A DNA stretch of 64,000 nt, from NCBI GenBank assembly GCA_022844165.1, contig JALHMH010000014.1, forward strand, positions 1 through 64,000, written 5' to 3'. The position numbers and the translations under genes are program-made. This stretch comes from Lysobacterales bacterium. Its GTDB lineage: Bacteria; Pseudomonadota; Gammaproteobacteria; Xanthomonadales; SZUA-5. How positions within the stretch are numbered: position 1 is the first letter of the stretch; every line of letters begins with the position of its first letter. The notes under the pieces were generated by a model. That model was not told the DNA's origin and ran no database searches. It saw only the letters and a list, made by a program, of their open reading frames with translations. Below, one piece after another: positions 45,656 through 55,623 of the stretch.

Positions 45656-48508
45656 ATGAGAGCTTTGTTCAGTGCTGCCCTGCTACTTGCGAATGGTTCG
45701 CTTTTCGCGCAGGTGACACAAGTTGCAGGTTTTGGTTCAAACCCCGGCGCCCTGGCAATGTACAAATACGTGCCGAGCGGCCTGCCAGCCAACGCGCCGC
45801 TGGTCGTCGCGCTGCACGGTTGCGTGCAATCGGCTGGCGCTTACGATGGTGAGTCTGGCTGGGTTTTGCTCGCCGATCGCTATAAGTTCGCACTGGCGCT
45901 TGCCGAACAATCCTTCTCCAACAACTCGGCGCGTTGCTTCAATTGGTTCGAAAGCGGCGATGTCACGCGCGGCAGCGGTGAGGCGTTGTCGATCAAGCAA
46001 ATGGTCGACAAAATGAAGTCCGACCACACAATCGATCCGGCACGCGTGTATGTCACTGGCCTGTCTGCAGGCGGCGCAATGACCGCCGTGATGTTGGCGA
46101 CTTACCCGGATGTATTCGCCGGCGGCGCGGTCATCGCTGGCGTCGCTTACGACTGCGGCCGTGGATCCAGCGCGGCGTTTAATTGCATGGATCCTGGGCT
46201 CAATCTTTCGCCAGCGCAATGGGGCAACAAGGTACGCGCGGCATCCTCACACGGCGGCCCGTGGCCGATCGTCAGCATATGGCACGGCAGTAGTGATCCG
46301 ACTGTCAAACCCGTCAATGCCCAGGAGTTGATCGATCAATGGACCAATGTCCATGGCATCGATCAAATCGCGGATGTGGAGGATACGATCGCGGGATATC
46401 CGCACAAGGTGTTTCGCAACAGTGCCGGACAGGCGCTCATCGAGAGTTATACGATCACGGGCATGGGGCACGGAACTCCGGTCGACCCCGGCAGTGGCGA
46501 ACGCCAATGTGGTACAGCTGGCGCCTACCTCCTTGACGCCAATATTTGTTCGAGCTGGTACATCGCACGGTTTTTCGGACTCGACAACATCGACAATATT
46601 CCGCCAGACGTGACGCTCGCCGCGCCGAGTAATGGCGCCGCCGTGAGCGGAATTGTGAACATTGCAGCCATTGCGACCGATAACATTGGTGTCACCCGCG
46701 TGGAATTCCTGATCGACAGTGTCCTGTTGGGCAGCGATAGCAGCGCGCCGTTTGGGTTTGCCTGGGATACCACCAGCGCCAGCAACGGGCCGCGTGCAAT
46801 TCGTGCTCGTGCTTTCGATGTGGCCGGAAACTGGGCAACGTCCGGTGAGGTTCTGGTGACTGTCAGTGGCGGTGTCGAAGACCAAAGCCCGCCGCAAGTG
46901 AACGTGAGTTTTCCCAGCAACGGTTCAACGGTTTCGGGCACCATCACTCTTGCGGCGGCAGCCAGCGACGATACCGGCGTGGCCAGTGTCGAGTTTTTCG
47001 TCGATGGCGTATCCGTGGGTTTCGGCAACCAGAGTGGCGGAGCCGGACCGTGGACTCTCGCCTGGAACTCGACTTCAGTGGCCGACGGCCTGCATGCCAT
47101 CGCCGCAACAGCGCGTGATGCGCAAGGCAATCAGAGCACCGACAACGACACAAACATCATGGTCAATCAAACGACGCTGGCCGTCGACGAGAGCTTCTCC
47201 AATCTCGATGGCAATGGCGATGTTTATGATCACGGCGGTTGGAGCGGCGACTTTGTGGCGGACGCTGACAATGCAACCGTCGGCGCGGGCAGTAGTCAAT
47301 CCGTCTATGGTTACGCAACGTCCGGCGTGGGATGTCTGGGTGGTTGGAAGACCCGGTTCCTGCAGCGCAGCGTCACCTTGTCCACAGCGCCGAGATTGTC
47401 GTTTGCCCGAAAACTCGACCTGAAAGCACAGATCAATTCGTTGACCAGCGCGCGGTTCCGCGTGTTAGTGAATGGCACGATCGTCCATGAGCGTTCTGTC
47501 AGCAACGCGAACTACATCGAAAGTACCTGGCAGCGATTCGAAAACATCGATCTGACAACCTACGCAAGCCAAACCGTAACGCTGCGATTTGAGGCTGGTG
47601 CCAACAGCAACGTCTGCATTGAGGCTTTCGCCAAGGTGCGAATCGACGATGTGCGAATCGCCAATCTGAGCGCAAGCACGGACAGCGTGCCGCCCAGCGT
47701 CAACCTGGTGTCTCCCGTGAATGGCACCACTTTGTCGGGCAGCGTGGACCTTCTGGCCAACGCATCGGACAACGTTAGTGTCAGCAAAGTGGAGTTCTAT
47801 GCCAACGGAACCCTGCTGGGACAGGATCTCAGCGCGCCTTATGCGATCACCTGGGACACCAGTAGTGTTGCTAACGGCGGTTACTCACTGCTGGTCAAGG
47901 CCTACGATGTCGCCGGAAACGTTGCGAACGATGACGACACGGCGATTCATGTCGCCAATGGTGCCAGCTCGCCAGTCACGGTAAGCTTCTCAAGCGAAGG
48001 CGCGAATGACGGCTACATTAAAGCGAACTCGGATGCCAGCGCGCCTGCCATCGGCACCCTCGAAGGCAGTTTTGGTTTGGCGCTGGGCCGCGGCAGCGAC
48101 AGCAAGTTTAATCGTGCAATCCTGTCTTTCGACACCAGCTCTATTCCAGATGGAGCCACAATCACAGACGCTGTCTTGGTCGTCACATACAACAGCGCTT
48201 CCGGCAACCCCTGGAGCAGTCCGGCTGGAAACACGCTGATCGCCGATGTGCAAAACGGCTGCTTTGGTAACTGCTTTCTGGAAACCGGTGACTTTTCGGC
48301 AGCAGCGACATCGACTGCGGTTGCGAACATCGTTCGCTTCACGAGTGGCACGCAAAGCGCAGTGTTCAATGCAGCCGGCCTTTCTGCCGTCAGCAAATCC
48401 GCGCGCACGCAGATCCGCCTTCGGTTCTCGGGCAACCCAACTGCGACACACTACGTTTGGATTGGCGGCGGTATGGCGGCGACGCTGCGAGTGACCTACC
48501 TGCCCTGA
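45656..48508 (+). CDS. Secreted PHB-depolymerase-like esterase with Ig-like and C-terminal binding domains
   Basis: A 950-residue exported protein. The start at 45656 follows GGGAGGAG and opens a signal peptide ending near SLFA-QVTQ. The first 310 residues are an alpha/beta hydrolase of the PHB-depolymerase/esterase type: VALHGC (oxyanion), GLSAGG nucleophile elbow (Ser137), Asp214 in GSSDPTVKP and His272 in MGHGTP. Ig-like repeats follow at about 315-404, 411-503 and 679-766, each with SNGxxVSG and VEFxxDGxxxG-like strands. Between the second and third lies a beta-sandwich-like segment (510-670). A C-terminal domain (775-950) starts VSFSSEGANDGYIK. The design suggests an extracellular polymer-degrading enzyme; the polymer is not shown. 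Confidence 0.8.
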   Translation: MRALFSAALLLANGSLFAQVTQVAGFGSNPGALAMYKYVPSGLPANAPLVVALHGCVQSAGAYDGESGWVLLADRYKFALALAEQSFSNNSARCFNWFESGDVTRGSGEALSIKQMVDKMKSDHTIDPARVYVTGLSAGGAMTAVMLATYPDVFAGGAVIAGVAYDCGRGSSAAFNCMDPGLNLSPAQWGNKVRAASSHGGPWPIVSIWHGSSDPTVKPVNAQELIDQWTNVHGIDQIADVEDTIAGYPHKVFRNSAGQALIESYTITGMGHGTPVDPGSGERQCGTAGAYLLDANICSSWYIARFFGLDNIDNIPPDVTLAAPSNGAAVSGIVNIAAIATDNIGVTRVEFLIDSVLLGSDSSAPFGFAWDTTSASNGPRAIRARAFDVAGNWATSGEVLVTVSGGVEDQSPPQVNVSFPSNGSTVSGTITLAAAASDDTGVASVEFFVDGVSVGFGNQSGGAGPWTLAWNSTSVADGLHAIAATARDAQGNQSTDNDTNIMVNQTTLAVDESFSNLDGNGDVYDHGGWSGDFVADADNATVGAGSSQSVYGYATSGVGCLGGWKTRFLQRSVTLSTAPRLSFARKLDLKAQINSLTSARFRVLVNGTIVHERSVSNANYIESTWQRFENIDLTTYASQTVTLRFEAGANSNVCIEAFAKVRIDDVRIANLSASTDSVPPSVNLVSPVNGTTLSGSVDLLANASDNVSVSKVEFYANGTLLGQDLSAPYAITWDTSSVANGGYSLLVKAYDVAGNVANDDDTAIHVANGASSPVTVSFSSEGANDGYIKANSDASAPAIGTLEGSFGLALGRGSDSKFNRAILSFDTSSIPDGATITDAVLVVTYNSASGNPWSSPAGNTLIADVQNGCFGNCFLETGDFSAAATSTAVANIVRFTSGTQSAVFNAAGLSAVSKSARTQIRLRFSGNPTATHYVWIGGGMAATLRVTYLP

Positions 48509-48633
48509 AGACAGAGGGGCGAAAAGGAGACCACGGAGCGCCGATCGTTGCATCGATTGCGCCTTGCGCTTGTCCTCACCATTCGTTAACTTCCCATTAG
48601 GCAAAGTTGAATAATCACTAATGGAGAACTGCC

Positions 48634-51072
48634 ATGACGCGCAAGCTGCTGACATTTGCAATCGCCGCCATTCTTGCGACGCCGGTCGTGGCACAAGATG
48701 AACCGTCCGACGAAACCGGGGCGTCCGAGGCCGAGATGCTCGATGTGGTAATCACCACCGGAACGCGTCGTCAGGATCGTACGGTCAAAGAATCTCTGTC
48801 GGCCATCGACGTCATTCAGTCCGATGAGCTGGAGAACGCCGGCACCACGGAATTACAGGCGGTACTGACACGCACTGTACCCTCGTTCAATTTTCCGCGC
48901 ACGTCGATCACCGATGCCTCCGATCATGTGCGCCCCGCACAACTGCGTGGCCTGGCACCCGATCAGACCTTGGTTCTGATCAACGGCAAGCGCCGGCACC
49001 GCACCGCGATCATCAACGTCAATGGCACCGTCGGCCGCGGCTCTTCGCCGGTCGATCTGAATGCGATTCCGACAGCGGCCATCCAGCGCGTTGAAGTGCT
49101 GCGGGATGGCGCCAGCGCGCAGTACGGATCCGATGCGATCGCTGGTGTGATTAACGTTGTCCTCAAAGACGCCAGCGACGGCGGCAATATCGATCTGCGC
49201 CTCGGGCAGTATGACGAAGGCGATGGCGATCTTTTCCAGATCACAGGCAATGCCGGGTTGGCATTGGGCGAAGAGGGTTTCGTCAACTTTACGATGGAGT
49301 GGCGCGACAAAGGCGACACCAACCGTTCGGCGCCCGATCGTCGTCAGCAGTATCCATTGGTGGGTGGCCGTCCCGATCCCCGCGAGGCGACCTTCGATCG
49401 ATTAAATCATCGCTTTGGTGACGCCGATACGACCGATCGCTCGTTGACGATGAACATGGAAGTTCCGTTCGTTACCGATTCGAGCTTCTACGCGTTTGGC
49501 ACGCTCAACGACCGCGACGGCGAGAGTGCTGGTTTTTATCGCCGGGCACTCGATGCGCGCAACGTGCCAGCGATTTACCCAAACGGTTTCCTGCCGTTGA
49601 TCGTTTCCGATGTGCAAGATCGCGCGGGTGTTGCCGGTGTGCGTGGCAGTCTCGATAGCGGCATGACCTACGATGTGTCGTTCAATGCGGGTAAGTCGAC
49701 GTTCGATTTCACCATCGACAATTCGGTGAATACCAACCTCGGTGCAACCAGCCCGACCAGGTTTTACGCCGGCTCGCTCGAATCCGGGCAGTCGCAGGTG
49801 AACTTCGATATCGGCTACGGTTTTGTTGTCGACGCGCTGGCCAGCCCGTTGAATCTGGCCGCCGGTGTGGAATACCGCGAAGAGAGTTTCTCCATCGGCT
49901 CGGGTGATCCGAGTTCGTTTTTCGGCACCGGTTCGCAGGTTTTCCCAGGCTTTCGACCCAGCGATGCTGGCGAGCAAGACCGCGACAGTTATTCGGTCTA
50001 CGGCGATCTTGAGGCGGACATGACCGATCGGCTGACCCTCGGCGCCGCGATACGCTACGAGGATTATTCGGATTTCGGGAGCGAGTCGAGCGGTAAAGTT
50101 TCCGGCCGATTCGCCTTCACCGATCGCTACGCGATGCGCGCCACGTACAGCACTGGTTTTCGCGCACCCAATCTGCAGCAGCAGTTCTATTCGACCACCG
50201 CCACCAACTTCATCAATGGTGTGCCCTTCGATATTCGCACCTTTGCTGTGACCAACCCGGTGGCCATCGCGCTGGGCGCCGAACCACTCAAAGCCGAACA
50301 ATCAGAGAGTTACAGCGTGGGCTTCGTCGCAGAGCCGGTCGATAACTGGTCAGTCACGCTCGACTTCTACCGCATCGACATCGAAGACCGCGTCATTTTG
50401 TCGGAAAATCTGACCGGCGCTGCGGTGCGCACCTTCCTCGCCGGGCGCGGCTTTCCTGGCGTGGATGGTGGTCGTTACTTCACCAATGCAATCGACACAC
50501 AAACTGACGGCTTCGACTTCATCACGCGCTACAACTTCGACTTCGGCGACGCCGGTTCGTTGGTGACCACGTTTGCTTACAACAACTCCGATACCGATGT
50601 CACCGCGATTGCCCCCAATCCAGCCGCACTCACGCAAGGTGGGTTGAATCTGCAGCGTATCGGTCGCGTCGAACGAGGCCGCGTCGAGCAGGCCTCACCA
50701 CGCGACAAGATCATCATCGGCACCGACTACTTCGTTGGCGACTTTTCCGCCAAGCTCACGAGTACGCGGTACGGCGAGTACCGGTTGCTTGCAACAAATC
50801 CCATTCAGGACGAAAGTTTCGATCCCGAGTGGGTACTGGATTTGGTGTTGAGCTACACTTGGCAAGACACCACCTTTAGCCTGGGCGTCGAGAATTTGAC
50901 CGACAATTACCCACGGCAATTGACTGAAGATCTGATCGTCGATCCCAATGGCTTTGTCAGCTCTGGTCCGCGCGACAACAGTTTTGCCGGAATCCTGCCC
51001 TACGCGCGGGGCGAGGCGCCGTTTGGTTTCAACGGCAGGTTCTACTTTATGCGTGTGAATTACGCTTGGTAA
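48634..51072 (+). CDS. TonB-dependent outer-membrane receptor
   Basis: An 812-residue outer-membrane protein. A signal peptide (MTRKLLTFAIAAILATPVVA) precedes a TonB-box-like MLDVVITTGTRRQD. The plug domain follows, with QLRGLAPDQTLVLINGKRRH and VLRDGASAQYGSDAIAGVIN, then a 22-strand barrel region that ends in the terminal aromatic pattern FMRVNYAW. GERGTG-like or siderophore-specific marks are absent, so the substrate is unknown. GGAGA lies nine bases before the ATG. It follows the secreted esterase gene by 125 bases and might import products of its action, but this is inference from position. Confidence 0.9.
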   Translation: MTRKLLTFAIAAILATPVVAQDEPSDETGASEAEMLDVVITTGTRRQDRTVKESLSAIDVIQSDELENAGTTELQAVLTRTVPSFNFPRTSITDASDHVRPAQLRGLAPDQTLVLINGKRRHRTAIINVNGTVGRGSSPVDLNAIPTAAIQRVEVLRDGASAQYGSDAIAGVINVVLKDASDGGNIDLRLGQYDEGDGDLFQITGNAGLALGEEGFVNFTMEWRDKGDTNRSAPDRRQQYPLVGGRPDPREATFDRLNHRFGDADTTDRSLTMNMEVPFVTDSSFYAFGTLNDRDGESAGFYRRALDARNVPAIYPNGFLPLIVSDVQDRAGVAGVRGSLDSGMTYDVSFNAGKSTFDFTIDNSVNTNLGATSPTRFYAGSLESGQSQVNFDIGYGFVVDALASPLNLAAGVEYREESFSIGSGDPSSFFGTGSQVFPGFRPSDAGEQDRDSYSVYGDLEADMTDRLTLGAAIRYEDYSDFGSESSGKVSGRFAFTDRYAMRATYSTGFRAPNLQQQFYSTTATNFINGVPFDIRTFAVTNPVAIALGAEPLKAEQSESYSVGFVAEPVDNWSVTLDFYRIDIEDRVILSENLTGAAVRTFLAGRGFPGVDGGRYFTNAIDTQTDGFDFITRYNFDFGDAGSLVTTFAYNNSDTDVTAIAPNPAALTQGGLNLQRIGRVERGRVEQASPRDKIIIGTDYFVGDFSAKLTSTRYGEYRLLATNPIQDESFDPEWVLDLVLSYTWQDTTFSLGVENLTDNYPRQLTEDLIVDPNGFVSSGPRDNSFAGILPYARGEAPFGFNGRFYFMRVNYAW

Positions 51073-51093
51073 GTCATCCGGCCACGTCCCAAC

Positions 51094-51120
51094 GCTGCTC
51101 TTGATCGCATCGGGAGCAGC
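51094..51120. terminator. Hairpin after the TonB-dependent receptor gene
   Basis: GCTGCTC (51094-51100) and GAGCAGC (51114-51120) pair around a 13-base loop, within the 181-base gap before pspF. No T-run follows; termination is likely from position but not certain. Confidence 0.4.
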
Positions 51121-51253
51121 GAGCGTTCGGGAGAGTACGCCGCCTGTCCCGCGAGTATCGGTAGCGACAGTTCGATACCTGCCATCGGTCGTGGTCGTAG
51201 CGATCGGATGGGGCGTTTAGAATCTCTTCCATCGTTTCCAAGAGAAGGTTGAC

Positions 51254-52282
51254 ATGCCGGGCAGTGATCCGAACGATCTGTCGCTGTTGGGCGCGGCGCC
51301 GAGTTTCGCTGCTGTGCTCGACCATGTTTCGCGCGCAGCGCCGCTGGATCGACCGGTGTTGGTGATCGGTGAACGCGGTACTGGCAAGGAGTTGATTGCA
51401 GCGCGCCTGCACTATCTGAGCAAGCGGTGGGATCGGCCGTTGGTGAAGCTGAACTGCGCCGCGTTGGCCGAAACGCTGCTGGAGACTGAGCTTTTTGGCC
51501 ACGAGGCTGGCTCATTCACCGGCGCCACACGGCGGCATCTGGGGCGCTTCGAGATGGCCAACGAGGGCACGCTTTTCCTGGATGAGCTGGCGACTGCATC
51601 GTTACGTATCCAGGAGAAGATCCTGCGGGTCATCGAATACGGCGAATTCGAGCGTGTCGGCGGACGCGAGACGATTCGCTCGAACGTGCGACTCATTGCC
51701 GCCACGAATCTGGACTTGCCGGCCGAAGCGGCGGCCGGGCGCTTCCGTGAGGATTTGCTCGATCGCCTTGCGTTCGATGTCATCACGCTGCCACCGCTGC
51801 GCGCGCGCAGCGACGACATCTTGCCGCTCGCCGAACACTTCGCGACAAAAATGAGCCAGGAGTTGCGGCGCGACTTGTTCGCTGGATTTACACCCGATGC
51901 GCGGCAGCGCTTGTTGAGTCACCCGTGGCCGGGAAACGTACGTGAGTTGCGCAATGTCATCGAGCGTGCCGTGTATCGGCACGACGATCTCGATGAGCCG
52001 ATCGACGAGATTCAGTTCAATCCTTTCGATTCGCCCTGGCGGCCTCAAAACAAGATAGCAATCCAAAACCTGCCGTCCTCGAACTCAGTCAGCGCTACGC
52101 CGATCTTACCGATGGACTTTCGCAGCGCGGTCGAAGAGACGGAGATCGCCTGGTTGCAGGCGGCGATGCAGCACGCAAAATTCAATCAGCGCAAAGCGGC
52201 AGAGTTGTTGGCATTGACTTACCACCAGTTGCGCGGTTACTTGCGCAAGTACCGGCTCGTTGGTGGCGAAGACGACGATTGA
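51254..52282 (+). CDS. pspF: Phage-shock-protein regulator PspF-like sigma-54 activator
   Basis: A 342-residue AAA+ activator of sigma-54 promoters with no N-terminal sensory domain, as in PspF, which is held inactive by PspA. It aligns with E. coli PspF: Walker A GERGTGKE (39-46), GTLFLDELATA (Walker B), NVRLIAATNLDLP, and a C-terminal Fis-like DNA-binding helix pair (QRKAAELLALTYHQLRGYL). The loop that contacts sigma-54 reads GSFTGA (86-91) rather than the canonical GAFTGA. No pspA, pspB or pspC gene lies near it. The start at 51254 has GAAGG upstream. Confidence 0.88.
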   Translation: MPGSDPNDLSLLGAAPSFAAVLDHVSRAAPLDRPVLVIGERGTGKELIAARLHYLSKRWDRPLVKLNCAALAETLLETELFGHEAGSFTGATRRHLGRFEMANEGTLFLDELATASLRIQEKILRVIEYGEFERVGGRETIRSNVRLIAATNLDLPAEAAAGRFREDLLDRLAFDVITLPPLRARSDDILPLAEHFATKMSQELRRDLFAGFTPDARQRLLSHPWPGNVRELRNVIERAVYRHDDLDEPIDEIQFNPFDSPWRPQNKIAIQNLPSSNSVSATPILPMDFRSAVEETEIAWLQAAMQHAKFNQRKAAELLALTYHQLRGYLRKYRLVGGEDDD

Positions 52283-52306
52283 GCGCCCGATCACGGCTGG
52301 CAATCT

Positions 52307-52570
52307 TCAGTCGGCTGACACAAACCCCTGCGGTTTTGCCGAACCTTCGCCGAAGAAGTACTTCTCCAGCTCATGGGCGAGGAATTGCCTTGCTTTTGGA
52401 TCGAGCGGCGACAGTCGGTTCTCATTGATCAGCATGGTCTGGTGGGCGAGCCACTCAGACCACGCCTTGCGGCCGACCGACGCAAGAATGCGCTGTCCCA
52501 GCTCCCCAGGGATCGGCGCGCGAGTCAGTGCTTCTTGATCGGCGCCGTAACGGACGCAATGGATGTTCAT
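52307..52570 (-). CDS. yggX: Iron-trafficking protein YggX family
   Basis: An 87-residue cytosolic protein linked to iron-sulphur cluster maintenance and oxidative-stress resistance. It aligns with E. coli YggX: MNIHCVRYGADQEAL at the start, PIPGELGQRI, the SEWLAHQTMLINENRL core and KARQFLAHELEKYFFGE. The single conserved Cys near residue 5 is present. The ATG at 52570 has AAGAAG upstream and fits the family start exactly; a much longer open frame upstream is not part of the gene. It is encoded 17 bases after rapA and probably co-transcribed. Confidence 0.93.
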   Translation of the reverse strand: MNIHCVRYGADQEALTRAPIPGELGQRILASVGRKAWSEWLAHQTMLINENRLSPLDPKARQFLAHELEKYFFGEGSAKPQGFVSAD

Positions 52571-52587
52571 TCTTCTTGATCCCTCAT

Positions 52588-55494
52588 TCAGGCGCTCAGG
52601 CGAAGGAAGTCGGCGCTGACCGCAAGTCGTATCGCATCGAGACGTACGCGCGCGCCGGGAATAGCCGCTCTCAGTGCGGAGAGGGTTTGGGCAAAAGCGT
52701 CGATTTCGCTGTCGCGGATGCCCGGATTGACGCGCTTGAGAGCTCTGAGGCGTTCGAACTCTGCGCCAAGTTCGGTCTCTAGCCGTTCGCTGGCATTGGC
52801 GATCAGCGCCTGAGCCCGCGTACTGGCGATTTCTTCGGCGGCTTTTTTCATCGGTGGCACTAACGCGGTCAATATCGGCCGAAAGCGCGCCAAATCGACG
52901 GGTTTGTCGTCGCTGCGCGAAATGACCTGGGGCAAGGCGGTGTAATCGCGCGGCGCAAGTTTCGAATCGACGCTCACGGTGATGGGCGTCGGTGGCAGGT
53001 AACGTTCGACGTCGAGCCTGCGATCGGCAACACATTCGAGCAAGAACACCCCCGTGATCCAGGCAGAGCGTGCCGGCAAGGTCGGATCGACAAGAAAAGC
53101 CGCATTGCCGGTCTCGCCGCTGATCAGCAATTCCAATGCACCCGCGACCATCGGCTGATCGAGGCGCAACAGCGGCAGATCTTCGCGAGAGAGCGCAGTG
53201 TTACGATCGAATGTTGCCGTGATCGGTCCATCCGCCGGCCACGGGAATTCCTCGCTGGACAAGTACTCAGGATCAAGGCGATGCGTGCGTTGGCCGATAT
53301 CGTCGGTTTCGATGCCGAATTGTTCAAACAGCTTCAGCACAAAATCGTCGCAGGTCTGATCGGCGTCGGTTGATCCCAGCGCCGCCCGAAGCGAGGCACC
53401 TCGATCGCCAAAACGTGTTGCCAGTTCCAGTAAACGGTCGCGGCCACCGGCGATGGCGCGACTGAGCGATTGATGCGCTTCTCGCGTGTCTTCGATTAAC
53501 TGATCGAGTTGCGCCTTCGTTGAATCACCATCGGCATGGGCGCCCGCCAGATCGATCAGCCTTGGACCAAACCGCTTGTACAACTCGCGGCCATCGGCCG
53601 GGCTGGTTCGCAGCGCGTCGAGCGCCTCAACATACCAACGAGCAAGCACCTGCTGCGCCGTGCCCGGCAACACCGCATGGTGAATCGCAACATCCGTCGT
53701 TTGACCAATCCGATCGAGTCGGCCGATGCGCTGTTCAAGTACGTCAGGGTCGGCAGGTAAATCCCATAGCACCAGATGATGGGCGAACTGAAAGTTGCGT
53801 CCTTCAGATCCAATCTCCGACGCGAGCAATACGCGCGCACCATCTTCCTGGCTGAAGTACGCTGCGTTTCGGTCGCGTTGCGCCAAGGTCAGCCCTTCAT
53901 GGAACCGAGCTACACGCGCGCCACTCTTGAGCCGCAGCGCAGCCTCGAGCAGTTCGACTTTGGCCCGGGTACGGCAAATCAGCAAGATCTTCGCGGGTGC
54001 CAGCGAGTCGATCAGTGCCACCAGCCAAAGGAGGCGCGGGTCGCGCGTGAGCGCCAATACGGCCGGATGCACGGTCTCGGCCACTTCGTCGCTGTTGGTT
54101 GGCGAACTTGACAGCGGCACGGGAGCCGGGCGCAACCCAACATCGCTCTCGAATTCAGTGCGAAGTTCTGCCAAATATTTGTCTTGATCTTCGTGCGGCA
54201 GGTGCAGTGTCTCGATCATCGGCACGCGTTTTGGAAAGCCGCCGACGCTGATGCGCCGATTGCGATACATCACCCGCCCGGTACCGTGGCGATCGATGAG
54301 CGCTGCGAGCAATTTCTGACGGGTCGCTGTGTCGGGCTCGGCAACGATGGCCCTCGCTAATTCTGGCTCATCGCCAAGGGTCTTGCGCAAACTCGTGACC
54401 GTCTTGCCTGGAAGCGATGCCGCATCCAGCAATGCTTCAGCCAGATCGGAGATGCGCGCAAAGCTCTGCGATTCCTGTTCAAAACTCGCCAGGTCGTTGT
54501 ACCGGGCAGGATCCAATAGGCGCAAGCGCGCGAAGTGACCGCTGCGGCCCAATTGTTCCGGTGTTGCCGTGAGCAAAACTACGCTGGAGGCTTTGAAAGC
54601 GAGTTGTTCGACAAGCGCGTATTCAGGACTGATGTCATCCGACGACCACGCCAGATGGTGCGCCTCATCGACGATCAGCAGATCCCAATCGACATCGACC
54701 AGCTGCTGTGCACGTTTGCGGTTTTTGGTGAGAAAACCCAGATCCGTCAGCACCAGTTGATCGTCCTCAAACGGGTTGCGCTCGGCGCCGGCCTGATCGA
54801 TCGAGTCGGCACGCTCGGCATCGTAGATCGCAAACTTCAGATTGAAGCGGCGCAAAAGTTCGACAAACCACTGATAGACCAGCGCTTCTGGCACCAGAAC
54901 CAACGCACGCTGAGCGCGGCCGGTGGCGACCATGCGCGCAAGAATCAGACCTGCTTCTATGGTCTTTCCAAGGCCCACTTCGTCGGCCAACAGCACACGC
55001 GGTTGTGGTTGAGACAACGCTGCTTCGACTACCGCCAACTGGTGCTGCAGTAGCGAAATCCGCGCGCCGGCGATACCAAAGGCAGCACTGGAGCGCGCTG
55101 CGGCGCGACGACTGAGCGCTTCAACGCGTAGCGCAAATCGCGCATTGGTGTCGACCCGGCCGGCCGTCAGGCGCTCATCGGCTGCGCTGGCAGCTTGCAC
55201 GTCGTCCAACTGCGGTTCGGCGTACCAGGCATCGCCGCAGGCGTAATACATCAAACCTTCGCGCTCCTCGGCCGCTGTGACATCGAGCATTTTGCCCTCG
55301 ATGCTGATCTGGTCGCCAACCCGGAACTCCGCGCGCGAGAGCGGCGCGCTCGTCAAGGCGTAACGGCGCAACATGCCGGCTTTGGTGAACAGCAGTTCCA
55401 GTGAGCGTGCGTCGACTTTTTTGATCGTCCCCAGGCCCAGTTCGGGCTCGGCAGTGGAATACCAGCGTTGGCCGGCGACAAGTTTGAAGGCCAT
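52588..55494 (-). CDS. rapA: RNA polymerase-associated ATPase RapA
   Basis: A 968-residue SWI2/SNF2-type ATPase that binds RNA polymerase and helps its recycling after termination. The length matches E. coli RapA exactly. The N-terminal Tudor-like domains open with KLVAGQRWYSTAEPELGLG, followed by LADEVGLGKTIEAGLIL (Walker A, 171-178), VDEAHHL (DEAH box at 276-279), LLTATP, and the second RecA lobe with LLASEIGSEGRNFQFAHHLV and QRIGRLDRIGQT. The C-terminal part is typical of RapA. The start at 55494 (MAFKLVAGQ) matches the family; the longer frame to 55614 has no similarity. tadA lies upstream on the same strand. Confidence 0.96.
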   Translation of the reverse strand: MAFKLVAGQRWYSTAEPELGLGTIKKVDARSLELLFTKAGMLRRYALTSAPLSRAEFRVGDQISIEGKMLDVTAAEEREGLMYYACGDAWYAEPQLDDVQAASAADERLTAGRVDTNARFALRVEALSRRAAARSSAAFGIAGARISLLQHQLAVVEAALSQPQPRVLLADEVGLGKTIEAGLILARMVATGRAQRALVLVPEALVYQWFVELLRRFNLKFAIYDAERADSIDQAGAERNPFEDDQLVLTDLGFLTKNRKRAQQLVDVDWDLLIVDEAHHLAWSSDDISPEYALVEQLAFKASSVVLLTATPEQLGRSGHFARLRLLDPARYNDLASFEQESQSFARISDLAEALLDAASLPGKTVTSLRKTLGDEPELARAIVAEPDTATRQKLLAALIDRHGTGRVMYRNRRISVGGFPKRVPMIETLHLPHEDQDKYLAELRTEFESDVGLRPAPVPLSSSPTNSDEVAETVHPAVLALTRDPRLLWLVALIDSLAPAKILLICRTRAKVELLEAALRLKSGARVARFHEGLTLAQRDRNAAYFSQEDGARVLLASEIGSEGRNFQFAHHLVLWDLPADPDVLEQRIGRLDRIGQTTDVAIHHAVLPGTAQQVLARWYVEALDALRTSPADGRELYKRFGPRLIDLAGAHADGDSTKAQLDQLIEDTREAHQSLSRAIAGGRDRLLELATRFGDRGASLRAALGSTDADQTCDDFVLKLFEQFGIETDDIGQRTHRLDPEYLSSEEFPWPADGPITATFDRNTALSREDLPLLRLDQPMVAGALELLISGETGNAAFLVDPTLPARSAWITGVFLLECVADRRLDVERYLPPTPITVSVDSKLAPRDYTALPQVISRSDDKPVDLARFRPILTALVPPMKKAAEEIASTRAQALIANASERLETELGAEFERLRALKRVNPGIRDSEIDAFAQTLSALRAAIPGARVRLDAIRLAVSADFLRLSA

Positions 55495-55623
55495 TTTGGC
55501 GATCCGAAGAAGAGGGGGAGGATTATGCGGCTGGTTGGTACAGATTGTTGCTCCGCCAGGCGCCAGGCAAACCGCGTTGGACCGGCGTGCATGGTCCAGC
55601 CTCCCTGCGCTCATCGAGCTGCA

